Shown here piece after piece: positions 1 to 12,911 of a DNA stretch of 64,000 nt; the stretch's first letter is position 1, and every line of letters begins with the position of its first letter. The notes beneath the pieces were generated by a model. It ran no database searches. It was not told where the DNA came from and worked only from the letters and a program-made list of their open reading frames with translations. Location: positions 1 through 64,000 of the forward strand of contig CAJNOL010000426.1 of assembly GCA_905250125.1 (NCBI GenBank), read 5' to 3'. Both the position numbers and the translations under genes were made by a program. The stretch is from Rotaria sordida. Its lineage: Eukaryota > Rotifera > Eurotatoria > Philodinida > Philodinidae.

Positions 1-3000
1 TCTTGTTCTTCACTATTTTCCTTTTAACAAAAAAATAATGAAACAATCAACAATTTCTTGGGATAAAACTTAATAAATATATATATATATTGAAATAATA
101 ATAAATACCTTAAATAAAGATTTATCAATATCATCATTATCACTCTTTTCAAGACATGACTTTAAGATGATATTGCCACAATGAATATGAATTATTGAAA
201 AACCTCTATAGAATAAAATAGGAATAGAAAAGAAAAATAAATAATTCTTTACTCTTGATAGACACCACATTCTGGTAAAAGAATTGATACTCCTTTTAAA
301 TCAATATTCATATCCAAGATTTTCTTCGATAATAATTTATCTTCCATTTCCATTATTGTATGTTGGATTAGTCTATATATCAAAAACAAAAATAATTTAT
401 ACTATTTATTAATATAAATCAACGAACTTTGGTGCTGCTTTCCAAATAATATTATCATTAGTATCAAAACATTCCATCAATTGATTTATTGTTGGCTATT
501 AAATAACAAAATAAAATAGGAATTTATATTTAGTTGATAAATTGATTTATTTTCAATATTAAATCTATGTTCTATTTACTCACAGCATCATAGATAAATT
601 CAATTGGTTCCATAGTTAAATAAAAACGATTATCTGATTTCGAATCGGCAGTATATAATTCAAATTCGATATGTAGAAATGGAGATGATAATAATCTTGG
701 TTTAATCAATATGGGTCGATATTGATTATCACGATTTGTACCAAATATATGAAGAGATTGAAATTCATTCATAAATCTTTAGAACAATATCAACAAACAA
801 TAGAATAAATCAATAGTTTTATTTACTCCAATCTCGATGTAATAGACATTTTCTTTATTTTAAACCAAGCTTCAGTTATGCTGATACAAGCTATTATTTC
901 ATGATTGATTCTATTCGCCATTAATCTAAATAATGACAATTTTTACAAACAAATAAATCAAATATTAGTTTGTTTGTTTCTTTTTATTCTGATCTGAATG
1001 ATGCATATTTTTCAATTGAGATATAATCATCTGATAGAATACCTTGTATTTGTAGTTGTTGATAAAATATTAAAATTAATTTGATTGATATTTATTTCAG
1101 CATCTATCTTGGGCAACTTCAACAAATCAATAGAAATAAATAATAACGATTATATATCATTCTAGGATATATTTCATAATAGATATTCAAATAACTTACG
1201 TCTTCAAATAAGGATTCTCTTTCGTTTAGAATATTTGATAATGTTCCTGCTGTTGTTTTCGTTTGTCGATTACCTAAATTACGTTATTATATAGAATTAA
1301 CCGTGATGAACTTTAAAGGTCACATTCAATGAGATTATACATCCAAACATCAGAAATATTTATATTTCCTCATGTTAGTTAATTGTTTTAGACCTATAAG
1401 GGTTTACTAATTTTCTATAATATAAACTTTATCTATGAAAAAGATTGATCAGTTAGAACTACTGACAAAAAAAAGATTCATCTACTTAAGAATCCATGAA
1501 GTTCTTTTTTGTATTGTAAAAGTATTAGGAGGACGCTCCTTTCAGACTATGGTTTGGCGAAAATTTTTGAAACTTTCAGGATAGATAGATTTCGATAAAT
1601 AGAATAAAACTTCTCATAGGCTCACAATTCCCAAATGCTTTCTTCAGGAAGATTTTCGGAGGTCAAGGATCAAAAATGACTTGAAGTTTTCTCCCCGCGA
1701 CAAACATTTTTTCTGTGGCAACTAAGAACGAATCTGGGTGTGTGTTTTGTTTCTTTGAAAAATATTGTTCGTGAGACTCAGGAGAAGCAAAACACTGGAG
1801 GCACTATCAAAAAGAAACGTTTTTTTCGGATGGTGATAAATTTGTAAAATCTGCTAAACTTTGTAAGTACAAGATTTTTAAAAGGAAAAAAAAAGAAGCA
1901 CCCCAATCTGATCGAAATAGTCATTAAAAAAAAGTTTGAGTCCAATCGATCGTACCGTTTAGAAGAAAACTTCAATTTTTTGTTTAAAAATCTGGAATTT
2001 TGAGAAAGATGTAAAGAAATTTGCATTTTTTTTTGCCTTTTTTGAGCATAAAATTGAATTTTTCATATGCAATAAGGTGATTTCACCTTCTTAAAATGTG
2101 CTCATTAGATAGAAGATATTTAAATCCACATACCAAAGACAAAAAATGAAAAATTTTGGATCGGAAAAGAGAAATCCCATAAAGATAAATGAGTTTCAAT
2201 AATATAATTGATAAAACATACTTTTAGTTAAATGAGTAAATGTTGTTTTTACTTTGGCCAATGAACTCAAACGGTGTTGAAATCTATCTCTTTTTGTATT
2301 TTGATTAGGAATGTTAATTGGCATTTGATTCGTTGTAGTTTGTTGTATTTGATCACTATTATCATTTGCCATAGTTGAAGATAAACGATTACTTTCAATT
2401 TCAACTTTATGACGAATATAAGCCAAATTAAATATATCCAATTTTGATTCAAGAAACTTTTTTTTAAATAAAAACAACAACAAAAATATTATTCTATAAT
2501 TATAAATTAAAAAATTACTTGAATACGTTGTTTTTGTTGTTGTGTTAATGGTTCGATAGCCAATAAGTCTTGTAATAATAGTTGACGATATTCATAACAT
2601 CGATCTTTTCAAAAAGAAAAACATCATTTAGATATTGATGATAAAACAAATAAAATATACCATAGGTTTTCATATAATCTTGAACTTTGATAAAATCTAA
2701 AATATCAGATATTTGTTCCGAATCAAGATGAAAATTCATTTTAGGAATGTTAATATTAAAAATCAATGTTGATCGTTCATAATGATGTTGTTTAGGTTTT
2801 AATGTTATCAATGATTCACTTAGAAGATTTGAAGGACGAATAACTATTGAAAAATAATTATTTATAAAATAATACAATTAGCAGATTTTATATAAAAACA
2901 AACCATATTTCATTTCATTGTCATCTGGTGTAGAATTATTTGTCGCTATTTTAGATTTAAGATCATCCTAAAATTATTTTATCTTTCATTATTTATAACA

Positions 3001-6000
3001 TAGAATTTCTCACAGTTTAGCTTGCTTTTATTTCAAAGAGAACTCATTACTGATTTATTTTTACATTATTACATTTTGAAGATGATCAAAATCTAAAAAA
3101 TCTCGAAATTCTAGCCATGCTTTCTTTAGTATTAATGATCAATTAGAAAATTCTGTTTCCCTCATCTGAAATATAATGTATGTATCAATCGATGAAAACA
3201 AAAAATACACTTCTCGAGATTGAACTATATTCAAATAAAATTTGTTTGCAGTTTAATCAAAAACTAAGATAAAGCCTGAATATATTAGATGTCAATCGAA
3301 AGTTATTCTCATATGAGACATATCATAATAGATAATGCGAACTATAATTATATTTATATCCGCTATACTATTGAGCAATGTGATTAAGACAGAATATCGA
3401 TCGAAAGTTAGATTTCCATACATCCGAAATTTTTCCTCCATTTTAAATGCTAGGAAGTTCAAATTGATGTCAAAATAAAAGAAAAATTAGCTCTACAATT
3501 TAAGAGGGACTGATCGTTTGATTTCTTCCTAGCTTGTGTTCCTAGAAAACTTTTCGGATGAAATATAGAGAACCTAACGAGGGAGTAGCTCTATAACAGT
3601 TAGGTTTTTATAAACATTAATGGAAAAATCAAAAAATTCAGCTCTGTTAAGTTATAGAGCTAATTTTTGCCTTTATTTTGACATAAGGTCGACCTTTCTA
3701 GCATTTAAAATGACGGAGAAATCTGAAATGTACAGCAAACATAAAAAGAAAAATTTTTCAGAAAAAACGTTTTTTTTTCCTATATGAGGGTGCAGAAAAA
3801 TCTATGTTATATCCTTAAATCTGATCATAAAATCAATAAAATATAGTGCCTTCAAAAGTAGACACTTTCCTCTATCTAATCAGGTAGAAATCATCAAATC
3901 TATAGATTTTCTGAGGAGAGAGACTCTTTATATTAGAAAAAGTGAAAATTGTTACCAGAATATCTTTGAATGGCATGTCAAGTCTTGATTTACATTTTGT
4001 ATTCCAATAGACTGACCATGAACTCATTTCATTAATCTAAAATAATTGACAATTATTATTAGAAAAAAAAATTCAATTTTGAAAGAGACCTTATAAGTAA
4101 GAAGTGTATCTTCTTTTGTTCGTTTAGTCAACTGATTATTGGTCGCTGTCTAAAAATTTGTTTTTTAAATTTAAAAAAAAGTCTAAATATCGAATAGATT
4201 GGTTACCGTCACTTCAAGATAATAAAAAGTGATTCCAAATGAAAAAGGATGTCCTAATTTGTTTGATGATTTCATTTCATAGCTAATATGTACGTTTCGA
4301 ATTGTTAAAATAATATTTCGCATAACTTGAAATCTCATTCGTTCAATAAATGCTAATTCTTTATTGTCAAATCCTCCATTTTCTATTAGAAATATTCATT
4401 AGAAAATAACAAAAAATTCTATTACTAACCTGATGCAACTTTTCGAAAATTTTCCAATTTTTGTTGAACTCGTTTTGATTTTTCTGCGTAGTGTTCGCTC
4501 AAATCTTGACCCTTTTCTATTTAATAAAAAAAACAATTATTTTTATTCAATTTAAAAAAAGAAGTCCTACTATTATCTTCAAATTTAAGTTTTTTCATTA
4601 TATGAAAACGATCAACAGTAAATATCGTGTGAAATCAAATGTTTTTCCCTGTCTGTTATCTTCAGAAAAGTACAAATAGACTTAACGACGAAAATACCTT
4701 AACTGTTTATTTACTTTTCAGTGGATATTTTCTCCGTGAATACAATTTGATACGACTAAGAAAATTCTAAAATCTATCTACTCTGTCGGTCAAATGTTAC
4801 AATCAAAAAAACTCTAATTTTGTTTTTAGTTAGTTGCTAGATATCGTAGTTAGGCATGCAACAGTGATGATAGCCGGCCTATACAGATCTACGGTGTACT
4901 TGGTGTTTCGAAATTTTCAATTTTATTCCCTCTACTGAAAGGAGGATCATACACTGAGTGAACTATGTTCGTTCGATCAGACTAACACTAAGGTGATTCA
5001 TTCCAACACATAAAATAAAGCTTGATCAAAGGTTTTTGAGGTCAAGGGATCCAAATTTGATATTAGTTTTTTTTTTTAATTTTTTATTAAAATTTTTTTG
5101 CAAAAAATCAAATTCGAAACTTGCAGAAACCAATGACAGATTCAGATCTCTCGACCTCGATTATCTTTGGTCAAACTTTATAAAAAATCGTTATTTTCGG
5201 GAAGAAAACTTTTCCTGATGAAAAACATGAAATTGAAAATCTCGAAAATCCGAGTACACCCTAGACCGGTAAGAAGTGATTACCGGTTTGAACTGATAAT
5301 TCACCGTCACCGTTCCATGTCTAATCGTAGTAGTGAGCAAGATGTCATAGTAGGTGTGAGTGTCAATGTAAAGAAAACTGAGACTGATGCATCCACATCC
5401 ATTATGATGTTTTGCTCAGCACAACGATATCTAGCAACTAAGTTTATTTTCTTGCTAGGATTGGCCGTAATCAATATAATATAGTAAATCTGCATTTGAC
5501 CTTTCTGCTAAACTTTCTTGATTATCATAAACAATCGTTCGACTGTACAAAAATTGAAACGATTTCAAGTTCGATTGAAAACGGCTCAAAGCAGAATAAT
5601 ATGACTAATTTTTTTATTGTTATTGTTATTGTATAAAAAAAAGATTTTATTTTCATAGATAATAAATAGATTATTAACGTACCATTCTTCGGCACAATCA
5701 ACATATAAAGTCCATCAATGTGAATTTCGGTTGGATTTGCCGATAGACTGTTCCATGGAATTGATACTCTTAATTGTTCTATTAAATAAACATTCATTAA
5801 ATAGACTTTTTCACTATAGTAATAAGAAAAAGTTTACCTAAATATCCAACGGCTATTGTCACAGGAATATTGAGATTGGCCTATATTATATTAAGAAAAC
5901 AAAAAGAAAAGAATTATTTTTTATTTTTTGTTTAAAAGAAATTTTTTTGAGGAAAAAAAACAAACCAATGCTTCAGGTTTTAAACGAAGATTCTCCAAAA

Positions 6001-6161
6001 AGATCTTTCCTATAGAACAAAATCGATTGATAATCAAAACAAAAAACCAAATAATACAAACCACTTTTCAAACTCAATTTAACTTTTTCATAATCGAGTC
6101 GTTCAACGTACTTTTTAAGATATTTATTAATAAGATAATTAATAAAACTTTTTAATACCAT
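1..6161 (-). CDS. VPS13: VPS13-like bridge-type lipid-transfer protein, N-terminal part (runs off the left edge)
   Basis: VPS13 proteins form lipid-conducting grooves at membrane contact sites. Twenty-one exons can be chained with consistent phase: complement of 1-20, 109-205, 253-372, 428-495, 584-776, 827-925, 1043-1116, 1200-1273, 2222-2456, 2519-2604, 2661-2843, 2904-2967, 3073-3123, 3956-4036, 4090-4149, 4207-4382, 4430-4516, 5683-5778, 5838-5880, 5966-6009, 6062-6161. They give about 683 aa from the ATG at 6159-6161. Family matches include the chorein start (MVLKSFINYLINKYL, then LKSGKIFLENLRLKPEAL), VSIPWNSLSANPTEIHIDGL, ILTIRNVHISYE with HPFSFGIT, and KLDIFNLAYIRHKVEIE. Exon 3073-3123 is the least certain, because its acceptor is an ACTAAAG and a stop lies just upstream. 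The segment that follows the N-terminal region in animal VPS13A/C (an HHHAREWW-type motif) is absent: only a 56-nt intron separates the flanking exons. The family call is firm. Which VPS13 paralogue this is remains open. Confidence 0.88.
1274..2221. other. Long intron of the VPS13-like gene with a non-coding insertion
   Basis: This 948-nt intron is far longer than the usual 45-60 nt. About 1380-2160 is low-complexity AT-rich DNA with islands such as AGGAGGACGCTCC (1531-1543) and GGTCAAGGATC near 1667, a phrase that also occurs near 5040 in another long intron of the same gene. No open frame here has coding character. An inserted, decayed repeat is the likeliest content. Confidence 0.4.
3418..3734. 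repeat. Foldback (inverted-repeat) element in a VPS13 intron
   Basis: Arms of roughly 112-116 nt (3418-3530 and 3619-3734) are inverted copies of each other. Both contain CATTTTAAATGCTAG, ATGTCAAAATAAA and AATTAGCTCTA on opposite strands, at roughly 80% identity by eye. The ~90-nt centre repeats the phrase TAGCTCTATAAC. The element sits inside the 832-nt intron 3124-3955 and explains most of its length. No transposase frame is present, so it resembles a MITE or foldback element. Confidence 0.8.
4517..5682. other. 1.17-kb intron of the VPS13-like gene, non-coding
   Basis: The bounding exons join in phase (G|AA = Glu). The interior has only short chance frames. A short perfect inverted repeat ACCGGTAA...TTACCGGT (about 5265-5287) and a mildly GC-richer block (5230-5470) suggest an old insertion. 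No protein similarity was recognised. Confidence 0.45.
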
Positions 6162-7763
6162 TGCCTTATTGCTTTTAACACTGAATATATATATAAATAC
6201 ATACGTTAAATAGTAGTTATTTTTTTTGTTTTCATCAACATACGGTAGTCTTACACGTGTTATATTAACAAGAATAACGTAAAAGTAACTTCCACAGGTA
6301 GTTATATTTTCTTCCTTTCTTTATCTTACCTTTTATCGATTATAATATATCATGTCAATATTAGTAATACGATAAAATAGTACAGAACAACAATTTGAAC
6401 AAAATTTGATAAATACATTTTCATATAAATAACGATAAAATCGTCACATTGAAAAATTTTATTAATAGATCTCACACACAAAATTCAATTTTAGATTAAA
6501 ATAAATTAAAACATATCTCATTTTCAATCAGATGCAAAATTACAAAATAATTTTCTTTTATTCAAACAAAAAAAAAACAAATTCTAATTTTCATTTTCAT
6601 TTATTCATATTGAAATGTCTCTATAAATAATTTCTTCTGCATCAATATAAGAAAATAAATTATTCTTATTTTTTTTGAGTATCGAATTCCGAGAAGCGAT
6701 ATTTATTATTCTAAGATGTACAATAACGTCAAATACCAATGGATTTTATTTTTCATTGATCGTTCCAAACAAGTTTCAAATATTCATAAGACCAATAAAA
6801 ATAAACTCTATTTTTCTCAACACAACTCTTCAAGTTTCTATAATCATTTTTTTAAAACTCTTCCAAAATAGACTTTTTTTTCTAATTCAACATGAAAAAC
6901 TGAATAGAAAATATTATTTTCCTACAATTAAAATAAACAACGTAAAAAATCGTTTATCAATATATTTAGATATGTAGGTTTAAAGCATGTGTTTATATAA
7001 GACCACATGTCTTATCTGATTTAAATCAACCACTTTTGAGCAACAAAAGTACTGATTTGGTTTTTTCAAATTAGATGTTATGATCATTTTAATTTTTATA
7101 TAACCATTCTACTTCTATTAGTTAAGTAAAATTATTATCTATTTGTGTATTTTTTATCGTATGAGTAATACTCTCCATTTATCTTATCTTACCGAGGCGA
7201 TATAATTAAAGCATATGAAAAAAAAATGGCTTGATAGTCACGTCTTCAACAGAAAAAGAAAATATTATTAATTTCGAATTAAATTAAAATGCTTTTTCAT
7301 CTATAAATAAATGAAATTATTAGAATTGAAACCTTGTTACTATAGTGTAGGGTAAATGCATAATTGTAATAGATGTTTAAGAAATGAATATCTTTACTTG
7401 ATAATTAATAACTGAATAATGAAATTTTTTCGAAGAATATTTTATCTTGTAAATTATTCTTTTTAAAAGAGATAAATTAAATATTCTAGTTATTCTAATT
7501 ATAATTACCTTTTAGTTGATATCTCAATAAAATTAATAGATAATTATATTGAAAATATAAAGCGACTTCAATGAAGGACACTCGTCATTTTCATTAGTAA
7601 ATAAAACTCGATGTTTGATTGGTCAATTAAGATTACACTTGGAGAAATCTATTCATTTTATGAATAATCTTTTTTTTTAAATACTTATATTAGATTCAAT
7701 AATGAATAACAAAGGGAATTCGATTATTTTTTATAAGATATTTATTTATTTATTTATTTAAAG
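6162..7763. other. Divergent intergenic region between the VPS13-like and GFA genes
   Basis: About 1.6 kb of AT-rich DNA separates two genes transcribed away from each other, so it probably holds both promoters. No convincing coding frame or RNA gene is visible. A short TTTA-type microsatellite (7737-7760) lies directly before the GFA start codon. Confidence 0.5.
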
Positions 7764-8294
7764 ATGTCTTTGGATTGGGAATCCAATCCACCTTATTCTA
7801 ATGTAAAACAAGATGATAAGTTAATAAAATATAATGCATCATGTTATTGTGGATTAGTAAAATATGTTATTTATGATGAATATCCAGTTGATTCAACTTA
7901 TTGTCATTGTCATGGATGTCAACAATTACAAGGTGCACCATATCAATGGGCATGTATTTTTCCAAAAGCATCTTTATATTTTCTATCAGGTTTAGATTCA
8001 TTAAAATTTTACAATAGTGATGAAAATATTCAAGATCATATATTACCATGTAAAGTTAGTTGTAAACAATGTTCATCACCATTAGCTGATGAAGGACGTC
8101 GAATGTGGTTGGCATTTCCACAAACATTTAAACAATTTCGTTTATCAGAAACAGTACGAGAAAAATTAAAAGCCTCATGTCATATATTTTATGGTCAAAG
8201 AACAATTTCGAGTGATTGTTTTAAAAATGATGGTTTACCAAAATTTCAAGGACATAAAAATAAATCAAATATTATTTTAGATCAAGATATTTAG
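7764..8294 (+). CDS. GFA/CENP-V-type zinc-binding protein
   Basis: This single-exon protein of 176 aa belongs to the glutathione-dependent formaldehyde-activating enzyme (GFA)/CENP-V fold. The family's zinc ligands are in the expected order: C27-x-C29 (SCYCGLVKY), C47-x-C49-x2-C52 (CHCHGCQQLQG) and C100-x2-C103 (CKQCSSPLADEG). The CHCxxCQ..xGAP run and the GSPL-like turn (SSPLADEG) are typical of the family. GFA proteins bind glutathione adducts or related small molecules, but most eukaryotic members have no proven substrate, so no reaction is assigned. The ATG at 7764 lies just after a TTTA-rich tract. No signal peptide or membrane segment is seen. GFA-like genes in small animals are sometimes of bacterial or fungal origin; being intronless among intron-rich neighbours would fit that, but is not proof. 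Confidence 0.88.
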   Translation: MSLDWESNPPYSNVKQDDKLIKYNASCYCGLVKYVIYDEYPVDSTYCHCHGCQQLQGAPYQWACIFPKASLYFLSGLDSLKFYNSDENIQDHILPCKVSCKQCSSPLADEGRRMWLAFPQTFKQFRLSETVREKLKASCHIFYGQRTISSDCFKNDGLPKFQGHKNKSNIILDQDI

Positions 8295-9109
8295 AATAGT
8301 TCAACATTCAATATAAACTCAATCGATTTTGTCTAATTTAACTTTTCTTTTTATTCTATGTTCAAAAACATATTTTTAAAACCAAGACAAACAATAATTG
8401 TCGATCGATTTATTTCAAAAAAAAAAAGAGAAAAATCAATTGTTTACAAATTTATTTAATAAATGAGAATCTATTTTATATAAAAACTATTTGACCTTAT
8501 ATTACAAATAAATATATTTTTTCAATTCTAACGCGAATATTCAAATTAGAAATATTTCTTTTTATCAGAATAATATTTGCAATCCTAAACATATATTCGA
8601 ATAATTTAAAAAAAAGATCATTACAATATTATTTCATGTAAATCTTACAATCTACTTCGTGAAAACAACTATTTTACTTAAATTAGAAATTACAATGTTG
8701 ACTAGAAAAAAAAAGGCACGTTACATATTAATATTTTATTGATAAGTGCATTGTGCAATATTTACTCGAAACTTATTCTCATATTTGTTTAGTTGAATCT
8801 ATATTGATGATAATCTGTATCAATTGCAATCCATGCAGATCAACGGACAAGTCAAAAAAAAAAGAATTCTCGTATCGTTTGATAATTTTCATAAGTGTTA
8901 TTATTCTTTATTTGCTGACTTTCTTATCAACAACAAAGTTGGCAAAATAGTGCATATCAATTGGTCTCTTTTGTTGTAGACGACAAGACAACAAAAAAAA
9001 AAAAAGAAAAACTAAAAATACTTGAGATTGTCTATCTTTTATGAGAACCTTTTTCGTTCTTCAACGTTTATCGATGAAGATTTTTTATATGAATAACTAT
9101 TTTTTTACA
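8295..9109. other. Intergenic, AT-rich, nothing recognised
   Basis: This stretch contains poly-A and poly-T runs and AATAAA-like signals downstream of the GFA stop codon. An open stretch around 8753-8950 has no ATG at its start and no recognisable homology. Confidence 0.4.
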
Positions 9110-10774
9110 ATGAAAATTTTACTAAGATTATTTTTATTCATATTTCCAATCATCAATGCAAAAATAATACAAAGTAATTCAACTTTTTATTCGAAGTTAT
9201 GTCATCAATTGAATAGTAAAAGAAATATTTTTTGTTTTTATATTGAAAATAATTTTATCTTCTTCATAGACATTAGTCGAACGATAGTTATCTTTCACAT
9301 TTTATTTTATTTAGAATAAAGAAAAATTTCTAAGATTATTTTTATTTCAAACAAATCTACATCGAGATATAATGACAAATCAATTTAATCAAATCTTATC
9401 TTAAATAATTCAATTATTTATTCTATTAATTTAAGGTAATCGTGCAAGTACATGTATTTATGCATTCACTGATCCTTTTTATCCATCATTTACTTTACCT
9501 CCTGCACAACCAAATAGTCCAGGTGATGTACAACTTAACAAAAACAATCCAATTCGCTTAGCTAATGGATCAAACTTAGCTGTTGGCCAAGGATGTAATA
9601 GTCGTACATTTTCTTACTATGAAACTAGTTCAGAACAATTTCTTACTACATATATTGATGTCAATCGGCAAAATTCATCGATTGTCGATATAATATATGC
9701 TACTAATCATGATCAATTATATGTACGCACTATTCAACTCAATCAAGCTAACTTAGGTCAGTAGAATTATTCATAATGTTTGAAAAAAAATAAGTAAATA
9801 TTCTAATTAATATTGACGAGAATAATTGTCATCAATGCAAAATTATCTCTGAAGGAGAAGATTGGTATACGATACAAACATCTGAAATAGCCATAATTAA
9901 CAAATCGAGATAATCTTTTGTTTATGTCAAATATCTAACCATAAGGATTCACGATTTTTATAGTCTTCATTGATAAATCCTATGGAAATTTATATATTTT
10001 TATATATCTTAGCCTCATTTCTTGCGGGAAAGATACTTAAAATCGATTTGAATTGTAACAATGGTCTTCTTGGTTGTGCATATTTCACTGTTGAAAGTAG
10101 CTCATCAAATACATTACCAAGTTAGTACGATATTCGAAGTTTTTTTTTTTTTTTTTATAAAAACTAATCATTTTTGCTTTTAATATTTAGCCATACTAAC
10201 AAGTGGATCGATTAGCTCGCAATCAATAATTTCAATCATCAGTAAGTTAAGAGATCAACTCACCATTGTCTCATCACAAAAGTTATAAACCGTCATTTTT
10301 CAATTAAAACTCGGAATATATAACAATCCTGGATGAAATTTGCAGAGCCCGAAAACGAACTGAACCGAACCCGAAAATTCCGGTTCGTTTCCGGCTCTGA
10401 AACTTTGTTTAGATCCTTGTTTAAGATATATATTTTATTTCCATTTGGTCACAGAATGATAATGTTCGATAAGATATGATCTGGTATCTTGAATCATTGA
10501 AAATATTGTTTAAAGCATAGTCTTTTTAAAACAATAGAATTTTGCAAGATTGAGAATTCCATCGAATCAAACCCTTAAAAATGTTGCTTTTTGAATGTCT
10601 GACAAGTTTTCATAGTATTGAAAAGTCTGTAAAAGTTTTATCATTTACGAATAAGTCTAAGAAAATTTCAAGTTGTTTTAAATGTTAATAATAAATAAAT
10701 ATAGATATTATTTATTTTTAGTGTTGAATCTATTATGTATGCATTGGCTCAAGAACCATTCATATATTTCTTAA
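9110..10774 (+). CDS. Secreted, possibly membrane-tethered protein, unrecognised family
   Basis: Exons 9110-9173, 9436-9756, 10013-10120 and 10191-10241 join in phase through GT-AG introns. A last exon, 10722-10774, is possible. The ATG at 9110 gives a clean signal peptide (MKILLRLFLFIFPIINA); upstream in-frame ATGs exist at 9041 and 9077. The mature part has a CIYAFTDPFYPSFTLPPAQ stretch, several Asn-rich potential glycosylation sites (for example NGS and NSS) and scattered Cys (TCIYA, GQGCNSR, LNCNNGLLGC). It ends in a Ser-rich segment followed by a hydrophobic tail if the last exon is real, which would suit a GPI-type anchor. No known domain was recognised. It is followed, after a gap, by another surface-protein gene on the same strand. 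The first three exons are fairly certain, the 3' end is not. Confidence 0.55.
10341..10402. repeat. Short GC-richer hairpin
   Basis: GCAGAGCCCGAAAACGAACTG and its imperfect complement CGGTTCGTTTCCGGCTCTG flank a short centre rich in AACCGAACC. It stands out from the AT-rich surroundings and lies in the last predicted intron of the preceding secreted-protein gene. Similar AACCGAACC/AACCAAACCGA phrases occur near 25600 and 34140, so it may be a small dispersed foldback family. Confidence 0.5.
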
Positions 10775-12911
10775 TTACAATATAATATTTATTTTATCAA
10801 TAATCAACAAATATCTATCAAAAAAGAAAATATTCTTGAAAACTTCTATAGGAACAGATGTTTAGAGTGTCTATTAAATAAAGTAACTTTTCAATTCATT
10901 ATAATTAAAATATTTTCATATGATCAAGAGAGATTTTCCAATAAGATAATATTGTTTTGCATTGCATAAATAGTTTTTTATCTCTATGATTGGTAACACT
11001 CATATCTGATTTTAATTATATTTTTGACGTAGACAAAAACGTTTATTTTGGTATTAAAAATTCTTATTTCCATAAGATCAATGGAAAGACAAATGAATTT
11101 TCTTTGATTGATAGAACTACAGAATTCGTAACGGTTAACATTGATCTATAAAACCCCATGCTCAAAAATAATGACAATAGACATTCTATGCTATGGTCAT
11201 AATTCATCGTTTCTTTTGCGTAGAAGACTTTTTCAATAGGTATAATTACATTTCAATGCATAGAGAAAGATTGTTAATGCGAAATATAGTAAACATAATA
11301 GACATTTATTTATAAAGAACGTAGTAAAATATAAATATGTAGTCATTCAATAATTAATGAAACCTGTTCTTGTCTATGTTATGGTAATATAACATGTAGC
11401 ATTATTTCAATTGATCATTTTTATTATTTTAGCAGAAAGTTTTCTTATCGAAATAATGATTAGATTCAAAATATAAGCAGTCAAGAAATGTCAAAAGAAA
11501 AATATTATTCTTATATTAAAAATAATAAAGATGTTCAAAAATAATTATTCGACTATCGTCAACAATACATAAATACTAATCGGTATTGTTAACAAAAAAA
11601 TAAAGTGAACATCTTCCAATCAAATAATAAAAATTTCCTAACCTGATTTTGATTTAAATTCGATGAATATAAGAAAAACAAATGATTTTTCTTATCGTCT
11701 CTAAATAATCTTCCAACCGATAATATTCTATTTATAAGAAATGTATCCTTACAGAAAACTCATTAAACTACACACAAATTTAGAAGATAAATTTCTTCAC
11801 CATCCTTTCATTTAATTATTGACAAATATAATAAGGAAATTGTTCAGATATAATAACGAGATCTTATTCATATACAGTCTGTGATGTGCCATTGCTAAGA
11901 TGTTTGCCAAGTCTGTGATGATTCATTGATAAGATATCTATTGCGACTATCGACGATCCATATTAGAAGAAATTCTTTGGAAATATCTTAGTATAAAATG
12001 TTAAAAATATTGTTTTTGATTTAGTTTTAGTTGACGAATATCAGTTTTTTTGTCTTCTCTTCAGAATTTATTTTGTTTAGATTTTTTTAAAATAAAGATA
12101 AATCGATTAAAACAAGAGAAGATTTATTTTCAATCTTTAACGATAATTCTGTTTAGATTTTCTCATTGTTCTAACGTTAATCTGTCAAAGAATTTGTTTT
12201 GTCCGAATGAATTTTGAAATTCTGCTCGTATACATCTCAATTTATCGTAGGTACAAAAAAATAAATTAAAAATTAAAATAATGTTTGAAAGATGAATTTT
12301 GTTTGGTCATAGATTGTAATCTCATTTTAAAAAAATTTCATTATTTTATTATTAAATTCAAATTCCTATGTTTTCTCTATAAATCTTTATTTATTTGAAC
12401 ACAAAACAACATAAATTATAAAAGACGAAATATCTAGCTAGTTAAATAATTATTTCAAGGTAAATGAATTTCCATAGAGTTAATAGAGATATGAAGAATT
12501 TTTTAAACAATTAATGGTAAGTATTGCGTTGAAAAACACATGAGATTTGATTTGTTGAATAGTGAATGACATCGAAGCCGTTTTCATCAATAAATAATAA
12601 TCTATCCAATATAATTAGAATAAAACCTTTCATGTCAACTCGAGTTTTTTCTATTTATTGAAGAAACATCATTATATTTCATTCTATTTATGATTATTTA
12701 CTAAGAAAAATAAAAACGATACTCTACATTATTTAATCAGAAATATTCATTTATTCAAACGAAATTCGAAAAAAAAACCAATTATTCAAGATCAAATTTT
12801 GTAAATATATAAGCAACGAACAACATTGATAAGTGCATATTCGATTATTTATAAATAGAAGTTTGATTGATAAAAGTGAAAGATTTTGTTGCTTTATTAT
12901 TTTTATCAAAA
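10775..12911. other. 2.1-kb intergenic region, nothing recognised
   Basis: Uniform AT-rich sequence with stops in all frames. No RNA gene, transposase or strong inverted repeat was seen. Promoter elements for the surface receptor at 12912 presumably lie at its right end. Confidence 0.4.

Noticed and set aside
5036-5484. Overlapping plus-strand frames inside the VPS13-like gene
   Set aside because: They lie in an intron bounded by in-phase exons and have no protein similarity.
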